A stretch of 64,000 bases of DNA from Malachius bipustulatus (lineage: Eukaryota > Arthropoda > Insecta > Coleoptera > Melyridae), in the NCBI GenBank assembly GCA_910589415.1, contig OU342634.1, positions 23,123,144-23,187,143 on the forward strand, read 5' to 3'. Positions 47,606 through 57,962 of the stretch are shown here, in pieces. The translations under genes and the position numbers were made by a program. The stretch's first letter is position 1; every line of letters begins with the position of its first letter. The notes beneath the pieces are model-generated. The model searched no databases. It was not told where the DNA came from and saw only the letters and a list, made by a program, of their open reading frames with translations.

Positions 47606-48060
47606 AAGAAAGCACAGGTGTGTAAAAGAGTGGAATCCGAAATGGATTATAGTTTGAAAGATGGATGAAAGGGATCCCTCTTCGCTTTCCATTTTTTTGT
47701 ACTCTCTATGCAAAATCACAGCCCAACTCGCCTTTCATCACTTTACGCCCTTACAAACGAATTCTCTCGCTCATCACTCGCTTTTAAACATCTGATAGGA
47801 AGCCAACAGTTGACAACAAGTCTCAGTAAATTTCCCCGCTTTTCCGACAAAAGAAAAATCCCAGTAGGTTCTTTGCGCATCCGTTTCGGTCATAGTAATC
47901 CTGGCATACCTCAATCAAAGAGCAGGGGTGACTACGGTAATTACGGTAAACACAACGTAGGAAAACACAAACGGTCCTGTTAGGAGAAATTAGGGAAACT
48001 AGACGATCACAAGGTGGCTTTTCGCTGCAGATCCTGCGACCCGGGGTCTAAACGTTACAT

Positions 48061-48078
48061 TGGTGCCAGCGACCAGGA
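48061..48078 (+). promoter_or_regulatory. Primer-binding site
   Basis: TGGTGCCAGCGACCAGG starts one base after the LTR. TGG complements the CCA tail shared by all tRNAs; the matching tRNA would end CGCTGGCACCA. I have not matched it to a specific tRNA. Confidence 0.8.
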
Positions 48079-48165
48079 TTGAGGGCTAATACGCGGGAAT
48101 AAATTGGCCGAGAAGGAAAACAAAACCGAAGAAGAACACGAAAACCAAGTAGGAGAGTTAGGGGG

Positions 48166-48207
48166 CGTCTTCCGTCTATCAGGGTACCCGCTGATAGCCT
48201 GAAGACG
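48166..48207 (+). other. Stem-loop with self-complementary GGTACC loop
   Basis: CGTCTTC (48166-48172) pairs with GAAGACG (48201-48207), and CTATCAG (48176-48182) with CTGATAG (48191-48197). A 3x3 internal loop separates the two 7-bp stems. The 8-nt apical loop GGTACCCG contains the palindrome GGTACC. The structure ends at the polypurine tract. Retroviral dimerisation hairpins have this architecture; the role here is inferred. Confidence 0.7.
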
Positions 48208-48216
48208 AGGGGGCGG
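48207..48216 (+). promoter_or_regulatory. Polypurine tract
   Basis: GAGGGGGCGG directly precedes the TG of the 3' LTR. It is purine except for one C, as expected for the plus-strand primer of an LTR retroelement. Confidence 0.8.
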
Positions 48217-51200
48217 TGAAATGGATCGCACCTAGGTAGGATTATAAGGAAATTATTTCCTTCGCCTCATTAAATCAGCTCAAACCGAAAAAGCAAATAG
48301 TGCGAGATTAGGTACGTAAATACCTAAAGGTAAAATTGTTAGAAAATCAAAGCGCAGCCACCCGCCGTTACATCAAGTAAATGATCCCGCCAGCACATTA
48401 AATATTCATAAAACAAAATCGCTCCAGCTAGCCACAATTCAGTCCTTCGAGAAAGCGGCAACGGCGAGGGCAAACCTTTGCCAGATGTTAGGGCAGACAC
48501 TGTCGGTCCGCGTGATGAAATAATAGGTGACCTACATACAAGAACGGATGGAAAGAAACAGACCGTGTGAAGGAATGTGAAATCAGAATTTAAACAATAA
48601 GCCTTCGCAAAGACAAAAGTAACTCAGTAGTTATTACACCTACGACAATGAAAAGTTCACCAATCGATAGGGCGAATTAATAAACCCCAATAGCCGGAAA
48701 AGCACCCCGGTACCTAAACGGCAAGCAGGTGTAAACGCGAAGTGAAAGTTAAGTCGGTGTAATTATAATAACTAGACACAATGAGAAGTACCCAAACGCG
48801 TTGACCGATTTGAAGGAAAATTTAGATAGTGCGGGTTTAGGAAAATTCAGTGAGATAGCCGCGAGGTTAAATCGCTAAGTCCAGTAATCAGGAAAATACG
48901 ATTAAGGACTAAATCACGGCAGCAGAGAAGAGTCAATCAGGTTCATTATTGCGCGATGTTTAGAAATCGGGCGACTGCTTCTATAAAAGCAAACGTCCTG
49001 CCGCTGCTCCAGGCAGATGAGATCAGCTTTCGAGCAGGTCACGTCTGACTCCATAACCCTTTGGCGTAAACCCGACGAGAAGGCGTTCAGTGAACTCTCG
49101 GTCGCCCAACCCTTATCTAAACCCAACCCTTTGGACATAAACCCGACGAGAAGACGTTTAGTGAACTCTCGGTCGCCCAATCCTTATCTAAACCAAACCC
49201 TTTGGACGTAAACCCGACGAGAAGGCGTTTAGCGAACTCTCGGTCGCCCAATTCTTATCTAAACTCTACCCACATAAATTTGCATCTCTCCTCTAAACAA
49301 CTCAAACTTCGCAGTTGGCAAACTCTCTTCACAACAAAATCCACGTCGATAAATAATCAAACAGATTCACCAATCCATGAGCGCAGGTCCCATTTTAAAT
49401 CAGACACAATAATCAACTAGGTATTAGGCGGCACCACAATAGGTACCTACGCAATTACGTCAATAATTAGAAATAAACCAAGTTAGGCAGGAAACAGGAA
49501 TAAATAATTACATATTCACGCATAGGAAATTGAGTTAGAGCTAGGAGCGAAAATAGACCCAGGTCAGGAATTAATATGTAAACCAAACGGCCCATGATTC
49601 AATCGTCCTGTTCTTCGAAGAGTCCGAGTTTTTATTTAGCGCAGATGTAGGCAAGCACCGGCTGTCCCTTTAAATCCGATATTAGAGAGTGAAAGTGAGA
49701 AATACTTCCCATTGTATGGCGTTATATGACAGGAACTCGCAACAGTAGGTTGAGCCCCAAATAGAACCAAGCAAGCTAAGGCAGCGTTGTCAGATGTAGC
49801 ACCCGCTACTTATTTACATTATCAGGGAATACTAATTCCATTACAACACCCAATTAAGAGTTAAAATAGGTAGTCGATCATCCCCCGGGGGAGGGATCCA
49901 CCTCGATGTCCAGGTGAAGACCTCCGTTGTACCGGAAAGTGGAAATCATAGATCGCAACAGGGCAAAAGCACCCTCAGAGTAGGATAGCGTAACGCAAAC
50001 CAAAGCAAGGTTGCCAGGTGTAATAACCGCCCTCACATATCAGGAAATCCAATAACCAAAATAAAGTTAGGATCAGGAATTGCAATTCACGAATAAAACA
50101 TCCAAAGCAAATCAAAATTAATCCCGAGTATGGGAAAGCCAATTTAGATCCAGAAACCAAAGTGTCTTTATAAGGTCGTTTTTCCGAATCTCTTCTAACC
50201 AGATTTTATACATACCTGAATCTTATGTGACAAACGTTATTATTATGTTCTCATCATACTATCTACGCTCTTTGGGTTGATAGGTCGACGTACTCGTGTT
50301 ACTGGCGGACCGGTGGCTGGTGCCGTACAATCAAATAAGTAAATTTGTCCGTAAACATGCCTAAACACGAATGAGGGATAAAAGTCCAGCATTTCCAATC
50401 ATTAACTAGATTAATGGTTAAAGAGTCGTGGTCTGTAGTATGGTCAGCTGATAATCACGTTGAGGAGCAAAGATCTTCGAGAACGGAGCCAACATGCTCT
50501 GGGTAATAAATCAAGGTGTGTAGAAAAATCTACAATAATACAGTTGATTAAGGTTTCAATCAGAAAAGCAAATAAGGTAAATCACAAGGTATAACAGTGA
50601 CAAATGCCTAAGGGCAAGGTAACTTATGTGACCTAAAGGTCGCCTGACGAGGCAGCATCGACGGGTGCAATAAAAGGTAGAACAAGACAAATAACAACAA
50701 GGTATACAAAGTGATAACTAAATACAGTATCACCCAGGTTATGAATTAAATAAACGGAGGTGAAATAATTCACTCTCCTAGGTAAATCAACTGTGAAAAT
50801 AAAATCATTAAATAAAAGAGAATCGGAAGGAACGATTTTATAAATGATACGAAATCAAAATTCCGGAGAAGTGGCAACCCTGTACTCGAATGAATCTCGC
50901 AAGGCAAAGAAAATCATTGAATAGTTAAACAGCCAGACATTTCCGCCAAACCCGGATAGTCTGTAAACCGAAACAAAAGCAAAACGAAATAATAAGACAT
51001 TCCCGCAATATACCGGGTCGTCTGTAAAACGAAATAAAAGCAAAACGAAATAATAAGACATTTCCGCATATACCGGATAGTCTGTAACCGAAATAAAAGC
51101 GAAACGAAATAATAAGACATTCCCGCATATACCGGGTAGTCTGTAAACGAAACAAAAACCAAAAAGAAAGCACAGGTGTGTAAAAGAGTGGAATCCGAAA

Positions 51201-51617
51201 TGGATTATAGTTTGAAAGATGGATGAAAGGGATCCCTCTTCGCTTTCCATTTTTTTGTACTCTCTATGCAAAATCACAGCCCAACTCGCCTTTCATCACT
51301 TTACGCCCTTACAAACGAATTCTCTCGCTCATCACTCGCTTTTAAACATCTGATAGGAAGCCAACAGTTGACAACAAGTCTCAGTAAATTTCCCCGCTTT
51401 TCCGACAAAAGAAAAATCCCAGTAGGTTCTTTGCGCATCCGTTTCGGTCATAGTAATCCTGGCATACCTCAATCAAAGAGCAGGGGTGACTACGGTAATT
51501 ACGGTAAACACAACGTAGGAAAACACAAACGGTCCTGTTAGGAGAAATTAGGGAAACTAGACGATCACAAGGTGGCTTTTCGCTGCAGATCCTGCGACCC
51601 GGGGTCTAAACGTTACA
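48217..51617 (+). repeat. 3' LTR, 3401 bp
   Basis: Differs from the 5' LTR at two positions that I noticed (48938 and 49110); the rest appears identical, including both tandem blocks. Followed by AGTG, the right target-site duplication. Confidence 0.95.
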
Positions 51618-51621
51618 AGTG
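51618..51621. repeat. Target-site duplication AGTG (right)
   Basis: Matches 44655-44658 on the other side of the element. Confidence 0.85.
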
Positions 51622-53408
51622 AGAAATTAATTTATTGATAAACAAAATGTTTGTTTATTTATTAACGATCAGTAAGCTAAAGCCCTTTAAATTTTACAAA
51701 AAAACATTTCATATTTTTCAATGCATACTATGTTACAAGAACTATTCAATAAATTGCTACTCCGCGGTAATTAAGTTAATAAAATGTTTGGTATAAAGTA
51801 TACAGTTAATGACATCTCATCACCAATGACTTGAGTTTTTTTCTTAACGCCAAATTATGTATATCTGCAAACCCCGAAGGTATAACAACTTTATTCCATT
51901 ACATAAGAATGAAAACACAAACAATAATATTATTAAATTTCTGGTCAACACAATTTTAGTTACGGAGATGGTGACAAAAATGCCTTGAATCTCCCAAATG
52001 GACGAAAAGCAGGCTTTTATATTATAGTTCGAGTCCCCTTTTGAAAATCCGTCATGTCAAGTAGGGGTCTAGTGCGTTGCGTTGCGCGGCTAATTGCCTT
52101 TTGCCCAGATTTACCCGAGCGATTTCAAAAAGTATCTACCATATATGGAAGAAAATTACTGGGGGGCATCTGGACAATTCCTCCAATTGAGGGAAGAACA
52201 TTTTCTTCTAATTTGCACCTTGCGTTTACATCCAGTACCCGGTGAGTAATTAATATGGTCACTGGGAATATCTCAGAAACTATATAAGCGTCGTACATCC
52301 TCGGGCAATTTTTTTGCTTTGCTTGAGGATGTACGATGCTTAGTTTCTGAGAAGACGGATTTTGAGAAGGGGACGCGAACTATGTATATAAAAACTCACC
52401 GCTTTGAAACCACCATATTACAGCCAATTTAAAGATCTAGCCTAATGATAAAAAAATTACAACTTACTATTTACACATTTAGCATGTAAGTATAGAAAAT
52501 ATCTATTTTCATTTTCGAATACTGTCATTAAAACTTCACTTTTACGTAATACTTATGAAGTATCAAAATGTCAAATTTGCATCTACTAGAGAGCAAAATA
52601 CTTTTGCACACTAGTACGTGTGTACACGTCTTTTCATTTATTGTTTACTAAAGCTTGTTTGTCATGGTGAATATTAAAATATTACATGCAGCAAGTTACA
52701 GAACGTCAACATTTTCTATTCATATTCTTAGTGTTTTTTAAGCTTTCGGATAGGTTCAGTATTCGAAAAAATGTCGTTTGATACGACACTGTGAAATGCC
52801 ACTTTTGCATTCTCGAATGATTTGCTTGCTCGGAAAAATTTCCATTCTCCATGTGCAAAAGTGTCATTTCACAGTCTTGTATGAAAAATAACTACTTACA
52901 ACCTACTATCTACATAACAGCCTACTATTTATAAATGTAGCCTAACTATAAGAAATATCTATTTACAATGTTTTATAGTAGGATTAACTTTAAAAAGTCA
53001 CATGTGACGTCACACTAACCGTCCGAATTAATATTTTTAATTTCACCAGAAAATGTCAAACAGTTAATTGTCAAGTTGTGAACGAGCGTAAATTATTGAA
53101 GGAATCATTCAAACAATGAATTGAAGCGCTTACGTCAGTTTGAGAGCCACTGACAACTACATAAAATTTATTCACGTAATGACATTCTATCCTCTGTGTT
53201 GTGCATTTAATTCTCATTCAAAACCAATGTTGACGTATACTTATTTATGCGGGATGGAGTGTTTAAACAAACTGGACGGTTACTATAAAAACACGTACAT
53301 GAAACAAAATAAATCGAACTATCAAAAGGATGTGTATTCTTAATCGATACGTATGACTTTTTAGATTTTATTGGACTATACAATCAGTGTCCTTCATTCA
53401 GCATATCA
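51622..53408. other. Non-coding, with a small foldback
   Basis: At 52024-52383, ATAGTTCGAGTCCCCTTTTG pairs with GAGAAGGGGACGCGAACTAT. Inside it, TCGTACATCCTCGGGC pairs imperfectly with TTGAGGATGTACGA. The rest is AT-rich with no recognised gene. Confidence 0.55.
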
Positions 53409-53960
53409 TTATTGTCTTTTGTCTTGCTGTACATTTGCCTTACAAAGTAACTGCAAAGCATCACCTAGCAAGGGCACTTTTTCGTTAATGCACATGTTCT
53501 GTAATATTTCAGAGGAGTTGACAAGAGTTCTGACAAATTGGGGTGAATATCTAGCAACACGTTCTTTCAGTAAACACCTAAAACGATTTTTTAGAAGTCC
53601 AATAAATCTCTTGATACAAGCTGTAACTCCACGTAGGTATGCATCTAGAAAAAACAATAATAAAGATTTAAAAAATAAATAAGTTCGTATATGCATAAGA
53701 AAATATTTCATAACTTACCTATGAAAGCATGCAGGTTTGGCTCAAACCCAAATTGCTCCTTTGGTAGCACCGTGTTGCATAAAAACGTAATGCTGTCAAC
53801 ACTTTGATTTCTGTGCTTAAACCCGACACATAGACTCAATTGTTTAATTATGGCCTCACAGCATTTATCAAGTTATTGGCGAGTTCTTTATTGAGTCTAA
53901 ATAGCTCAACAAATCTCTTCCCTGGGAGAGCAAAGGCATTACAATTTGCCAGTAAGGCCT
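53409..53960 (-). pseudogene. PIF/Harbinger transposase (HARBI1-like) fossil, catalytic core deleted
   Basis: Reading 5' to 3' on the minus strand: KRFVELFRLNKELANNLIN (about 53935-53870), stops, then TEIKVLTALRFYATRCYQ and SNLGLSQTC (about 53815-53715). The last block is KRFIGLLKNRFRCLLKERVA, then YSPQFVRTLVNSSEILQNMC (about 53640-53480). These are the N-terminal, helix-turn-helix-like and C-terminal blocks of Harbinger nucleases. The central DDE segment is missing. Between the last two blocks lies AT-rich sequence starting GTAAGTTATG and ending TTTTTTCTAG, which resembles an intron, but a TAG stop precedes it. In-frame stops make it a pseudogene. Confidence 0.82.
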
Positions 53961-54932
53961 TTCGCTGCAGACATATAGTTGTTGGTTTTGCTCCCTTTGC
54001 TTCTGCTGTCCGTCGCCCCCCATCAACAAGTGATCAGCGATGATAGGTAACATTTCTGAAATATATTCACAGATTAGTTGAAAGTATTATTGCATAATAT
54101 ACTAATTTTTATTCACTGCATGTGACAAAAGACAACACATTCATGTGACTTCAGCGCAGGCCTGCTTGCAGGAGACTAATCAAGTGATCATGTGGATAAT
54201 CACTGATTAGGTATAAAATGGCCTCTATATCAAAATATTGATGTCGATGAGAACTACTTAATTTACTTAAATCAACAATTTTATTTTCCCAATTACTTTT
54301 CCCTTGAAAATCGATAAAAGCACAGTAAATTTTTCACTACAACAATAATAGACCTTTGGAATTGTGGGAATCTGTGAATCAGCAATCAGCAGGCTACTAT
54401 AGCGATAAAGCTGTATTTGTATTGTTTGTTAAACAAAATAGTTAAATAAATAGATGGTTCTGGGATTTATGGGTTTCATTTACCAAGCTGAATTACCACA
54501 GAGGAATGTTCAAATTCAAATTATCCAAATGTCCTTTGTATAGTTATGATAATTAACCCCGCAGTCCCAATTTTACTTACATAAATAAGCTTTACTTATT
54601 AGCTGATTAAACAAGACAGTCAAGTGATTAACAAACAATAATCGCAGGAAAATAAAACAAAAACACTTCATCTTCCTCAAAACAATAAAAATGTTGTCAT
54701 GTCACTGCCACTGGCCACTGCCGAGCCGAAAAGATTTAAAGGTTATTCTCACTTTTAATTTTTTTTTAGTTTCACATCACCACATTATGCTCCTAATAGT
54801 GTACCTTTCTATGGTGACGGTGACAAAGAGTGTGGCTACGACGTGCTACGATCACGACATTTTGAGTCTTCTTTTTCCCAGCGTTGACGACGTTTTCTTG
54901 AAGCGGAATCTCTAGGCTCTGACGAGTTTGAA
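53961..54932. other. Non-coding, unassigned
   Basis: AT-rich, apart from some higher-GC stretches near 54690-54900. A minus-strand frame at 53868-54053 (HLLMGGDGQQKQREQ) may be N-terminal Harbinger sequence or chance. No gene recognised. Confidence 0.35.
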
Positions 54933-55383
54933 TTGAATACAATTTTTTTAACTAATTTTTTACGTATCTGCTGCTACTCTTGCTAGAGCGCCGATAATTT
55001 TGCAATACTTCGCATGCGCAGTACACGTGTTCGTGTTGTACAGTTGACAGTTTGACATCCACCAAGTTCAGAGTTCGGGTGTTGACTGTTGACTTGACGG
55101 ACGACTTTAAAATTTGAAGTTGATTTTTTCACATTGAGATGACTAAAAAACAGAAACTGATTAGAATTAGAACCTGGTCATTAAACAAGTCATTGAACCA
55201 TTAGGGTTTTCTCCTAAAATACCAAGAAAATTAAACGGCCCTGAATTTATTATTGTTACAAGTAATATAATAATCGGTAGATTTTTTTCTACAAAATTGT
55301 CTCTTCATTATGGTTTGAGCATTTTTTGAATATGCGTTTATTTATATCCCAACTAGGTTTTGCCAATGTTAATATGACGCGTT
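54933..55383. repeat. Dispersed repeat, copy B
   Basis: Same-orientation partner of 576-1162, about 135 bp shorter through several deletions (including the palindromic ATATCTATATATAGATAT stretch of copy A). Keeps the minus-strand peptide AKPSWDINKRIFKKCSNH in an open frame (55492-55289) that ends earlier. Confidence 0.6.
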
Positions 55384-57962
55384 TTTGGTGACGACTGACT
55401 GACACTGACCGTGGGCGCGTGTGGGCCATTGTGCCATTGAAGAGTGAGACAGAAGAAAGGTTGTATGTGCTCCTTGGTGCTCTACAAATCAATCAGGTAC
55501 AATTATTTTGACTCTAATTGAAATTTATATTAAGGTTATGACTGAGTGTTCCTGTCATTTGATAAGTGTCTCGTGACACTAGCTTATTTAAAGCAAAAAC
55601 CAGCTCGAGCCCTTGAACTAATTATGCGCGTAGGTATAAACCTTATGGATCAATTAGGTAATTTTTTTTAATCTCCCTATTATAATAAGTTTTGTCAATT
55701 ACAAAACATCTTACATAACCTGAATGTGAGCCTTAACACATACCTGTTGTGTAATGAGAATCAAAACAGTATGCTGTATTTTTTATTTATTACATTATTT
55801 TTTTACATTATTTTTTTTATATTATTTATTTATTACATCCTGCGTATCCTACAGTTTCTCTATAGTCTGTACCTATCACCTAACTACTATACGTCAGTTA
55901 GGTGATATCTACATGACTCTGCAGTATAGTAATGACGTAAAGTCGTGATTAGTAGCTTATTTCGATGTTTGAAGATTTTAATTAGTTTGCGACTTCAGTA
56001 CCTGACTGATAGCAAAAATATCGTTTATTGTGCGGTAAGTGCGGGTGTGAGAATCACGTAAGAAAAACGAAAAGCAAAGAGATTATCGTATCACAGTAAG
56101 CACCAGCACTTTTTATTTCACCACACCCCACACAAATGTTGACTTCCACCTTCAAATATTTTTAATTCTTCCGCTAGCGCTTGGATGACAATCACCACAG
56201 TGACATCATGCGCAGCGCAGACGAGTTTTCAGTCTTAAGTCTCACTCTTTCTCAACTCAAGCTGACATACTCTTGTGCTTGTGTATCTTGTATCAAATAC
56301 GCTAAAATAATTATTAATAAGTGTCACTTTCTCTCAAAACGAGCGACAACGTCATAGTCCATAAAACGCACACTGTCCGTCAATGTGTCATTCTTGGCAT
56401 ATGTGACTGGAACTGTCACGAAAGTGTAATTTCCTTGAATGAGGCTAATAAAAGTCATTATAAAAAAATGTAAAAAAACAAATAAATGTGAAACTTCAAG
56501 AAACAGACTCTGTGATACGATCATAGAATTTTTCGAGAGTGGTCTCTTTATGTTTTAGTGTATTTGGTTGTATTGTTGTTTTTAAATTGAACAATGTTTC
56601 CATGGTTTCGCATGCTGTCAGCAAAGACTACAGTCTGTTTTATTTGTCAAAAAAGTAAAACTTGAAAAAAAAAATTGTCAGAGCTAGCAAGAGCCACGAT
56701 ACGCCAATAGACTATGACTGCGCAAGCGTGACGTCTTTTGACGTCACGCGGTTGGAAGACTACACATCAGATTCTTTACGCGTTCTATCGTGTAATGCTC
56801 CATCTTTACTAATAAATCCCTTATCTGTCAACTTTCGATCTGTCACGTCATAATCATGTGACATTATGACTGTCAAACATGGCGCGCAATTCAAATCTTG
56901 CGCTCTTATTGAAACACCCTATACACATAATATATGTGTATCGTGGCAAGAACTTGGTCACAGACTATTAGACTCTTATTTTTTGAATTTCAGAGGCAAA
57001 AACCTAACCAAGACCAAATTCCAAAGTCCATCCAGTTCTTAGTCAGTTTCTGGTGGTCATCTCCATGTGAAAAAAATTCAACATCAAAGTCCAGGAAAAC
57101 TAAAACATGTAATAGGGGGATGCGGAGTATCACAAGATTTAGTTTTTTTATGCTTTAGCCAGCACAAAGAAGTAAAGACCTTTTTATTTCTGCTTCAGCA
57201 TGAGCTGACCCTTGTTTATTCAAAAGAGAGATAGGTACTTACCCTTATTGCCAACCTGACCCCTTATATAATTACCCACTGTTTGTCTAGCAAATTCTTG
57301 GATTTCTTGTCAGAATAAAAATTACTTCTGAATAAAATTTTATAGGTGGTGGTAAATGTAAGGGGTTGCTAATGATGTGGGTTCCACTTCCAAGAAAATC
57401 TTAGTAAATCATAATAAATTAATAATGGGGGTATGGTCTATTCCAATTCTATAGCACCTAGCTGGCAATGATTTATTAGAATGACCAACCACTTGTCATA
57501 TATTTTTACAGAGCACTACAGGAATAATTCTAACCTGACCAGAACCTGTATCTTGTTAAGTTTTTGTTGTTTAACAATAATTATTGTTTAGATGGGTGGA
57601 CTGGTATTCTTCCATGTGGGATCTTTCGACAATGTTGTAACATTGGGCGACCTTAATTGAATATGTTCCAAAAGTTATACTGAGTAACAGTAGTAACACA
57701 AAGATAGCAGAATTTTCTTAGTTGTCTTCGTTAATTTTGGTCAAATTTAACAGTTAAAAAAATCAGCATGTCACTTTGGCATAATTAATGCCAAAGCTAA
57801 TTTAAAAAAAAATCTAAATTTTTACAAAGATATAATATATATTATGTACATATTTTTATATAAAATTAACTACTTATTTAATTAAATATAATGTATATCC
57901 AAAATTTAAATAACGCAGACAAAAACTAATCTAAAGACAGGTAACATTTTATATTTCTGCGT
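55384..57962. other. Intergenic region downstream of Cap-D2
   Basis: Contains the CRE-like palindrome at 56726-56749 and a lone AACACCCTATAC end near 56913, a possible CAGGGTG-family relic. The right end must hold the Cap-D2 3'UTR. No gene recognised. Confidence 0.4.
56726..56749. promoter_or_regulatory. Perfect inverted pair of CRE-like sites
   Basis: GCGTGACGTC and GACGTCACGC flank TTTT, giving two TGACGTC half-palindromes in a perfect 10-bp inverted repeat. It could bind bZIP (CREB/ATF) dimers or be the apex of a foldback. Function not shown. Confidence 0.4.

Larger units (their letters stand above)
44659..48059 (+). repeat. 5' LTR, 3401 bp
   Basis: Starts TGAAATGGATCGCACC and ends GGGTCTAAACGTTACA. 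It contains two tandem-repeat blocks and no reading frame longer than about 140 codons. The longest frame (47297-47719, minus) merely translates the second tandem block and flanking sequence. Its unusual length means that most of the element's RNA would be LTR-derived U3/R/U5; the boundaries of these cannot be placed by eye. Confidence 0.95.
48060..48216 (+). other. Minimal internal region of the LTR element (157 bp)
   Basis: Holds the primer-binding site, about 85 bp of purine-rich sequence (GAAGAAGAACACGAAAACC type), a stem-loop and the polypurine tract, with nothing coding. It is about the smallest interior that can still contain all cis elements for reverse transcription and possibly packaging. 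Confidence 0.9.
44659..51617 (+). mobile_element. Non-autonomous LTR retrotransposon with giant LTRs and 157-bp interior
   Basis: Two direct repeats of 3401 bp (offset 3558) bracket 157 bp. Ends are TG...CA, and the whole is flanked by a 4-bp duplication AGTG (44655-44658, 51618-51621). The interior begins with a tRNA-type primer-binding site and ends with a polypurine tract, so this is one complete element and not a tandem duplication. No gag, protease, RT or integrase exists anywhere in it, so replication must use proteins from another element. A 4-bp duplication suits a Ty3/Gypsy-type integrase, an inference only. I noticed just two LTR differences (45380 A / 48938 C and 45552 T / 49110 C), implying very recent insertion. 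Confidence 0.95.

Noticed and set aside
47297..47719. 140-codon minus-strand frame in the LTR (and its copy at 50855-51277)
   Set aside because: It translates the 60-bp tandem repeat, and overlapping frames in other phases show the same repeat; no protein domain.
44659..51617. Interpretation as a plain 3.4-kb tandem duplication or assembly artefact
   Set aside because: A primer-binding site at the first junction, a polypurine tract at the second, TG...CA ends and a 4-bp target duplication are all present, which a tandem duplication would not produce; long reads would settle it.
53371..53682. 103-codon plus-strand frame
   Set aside because: It is the antisense shadow of the Harbinger transposase C-terminal block on the minus strand.
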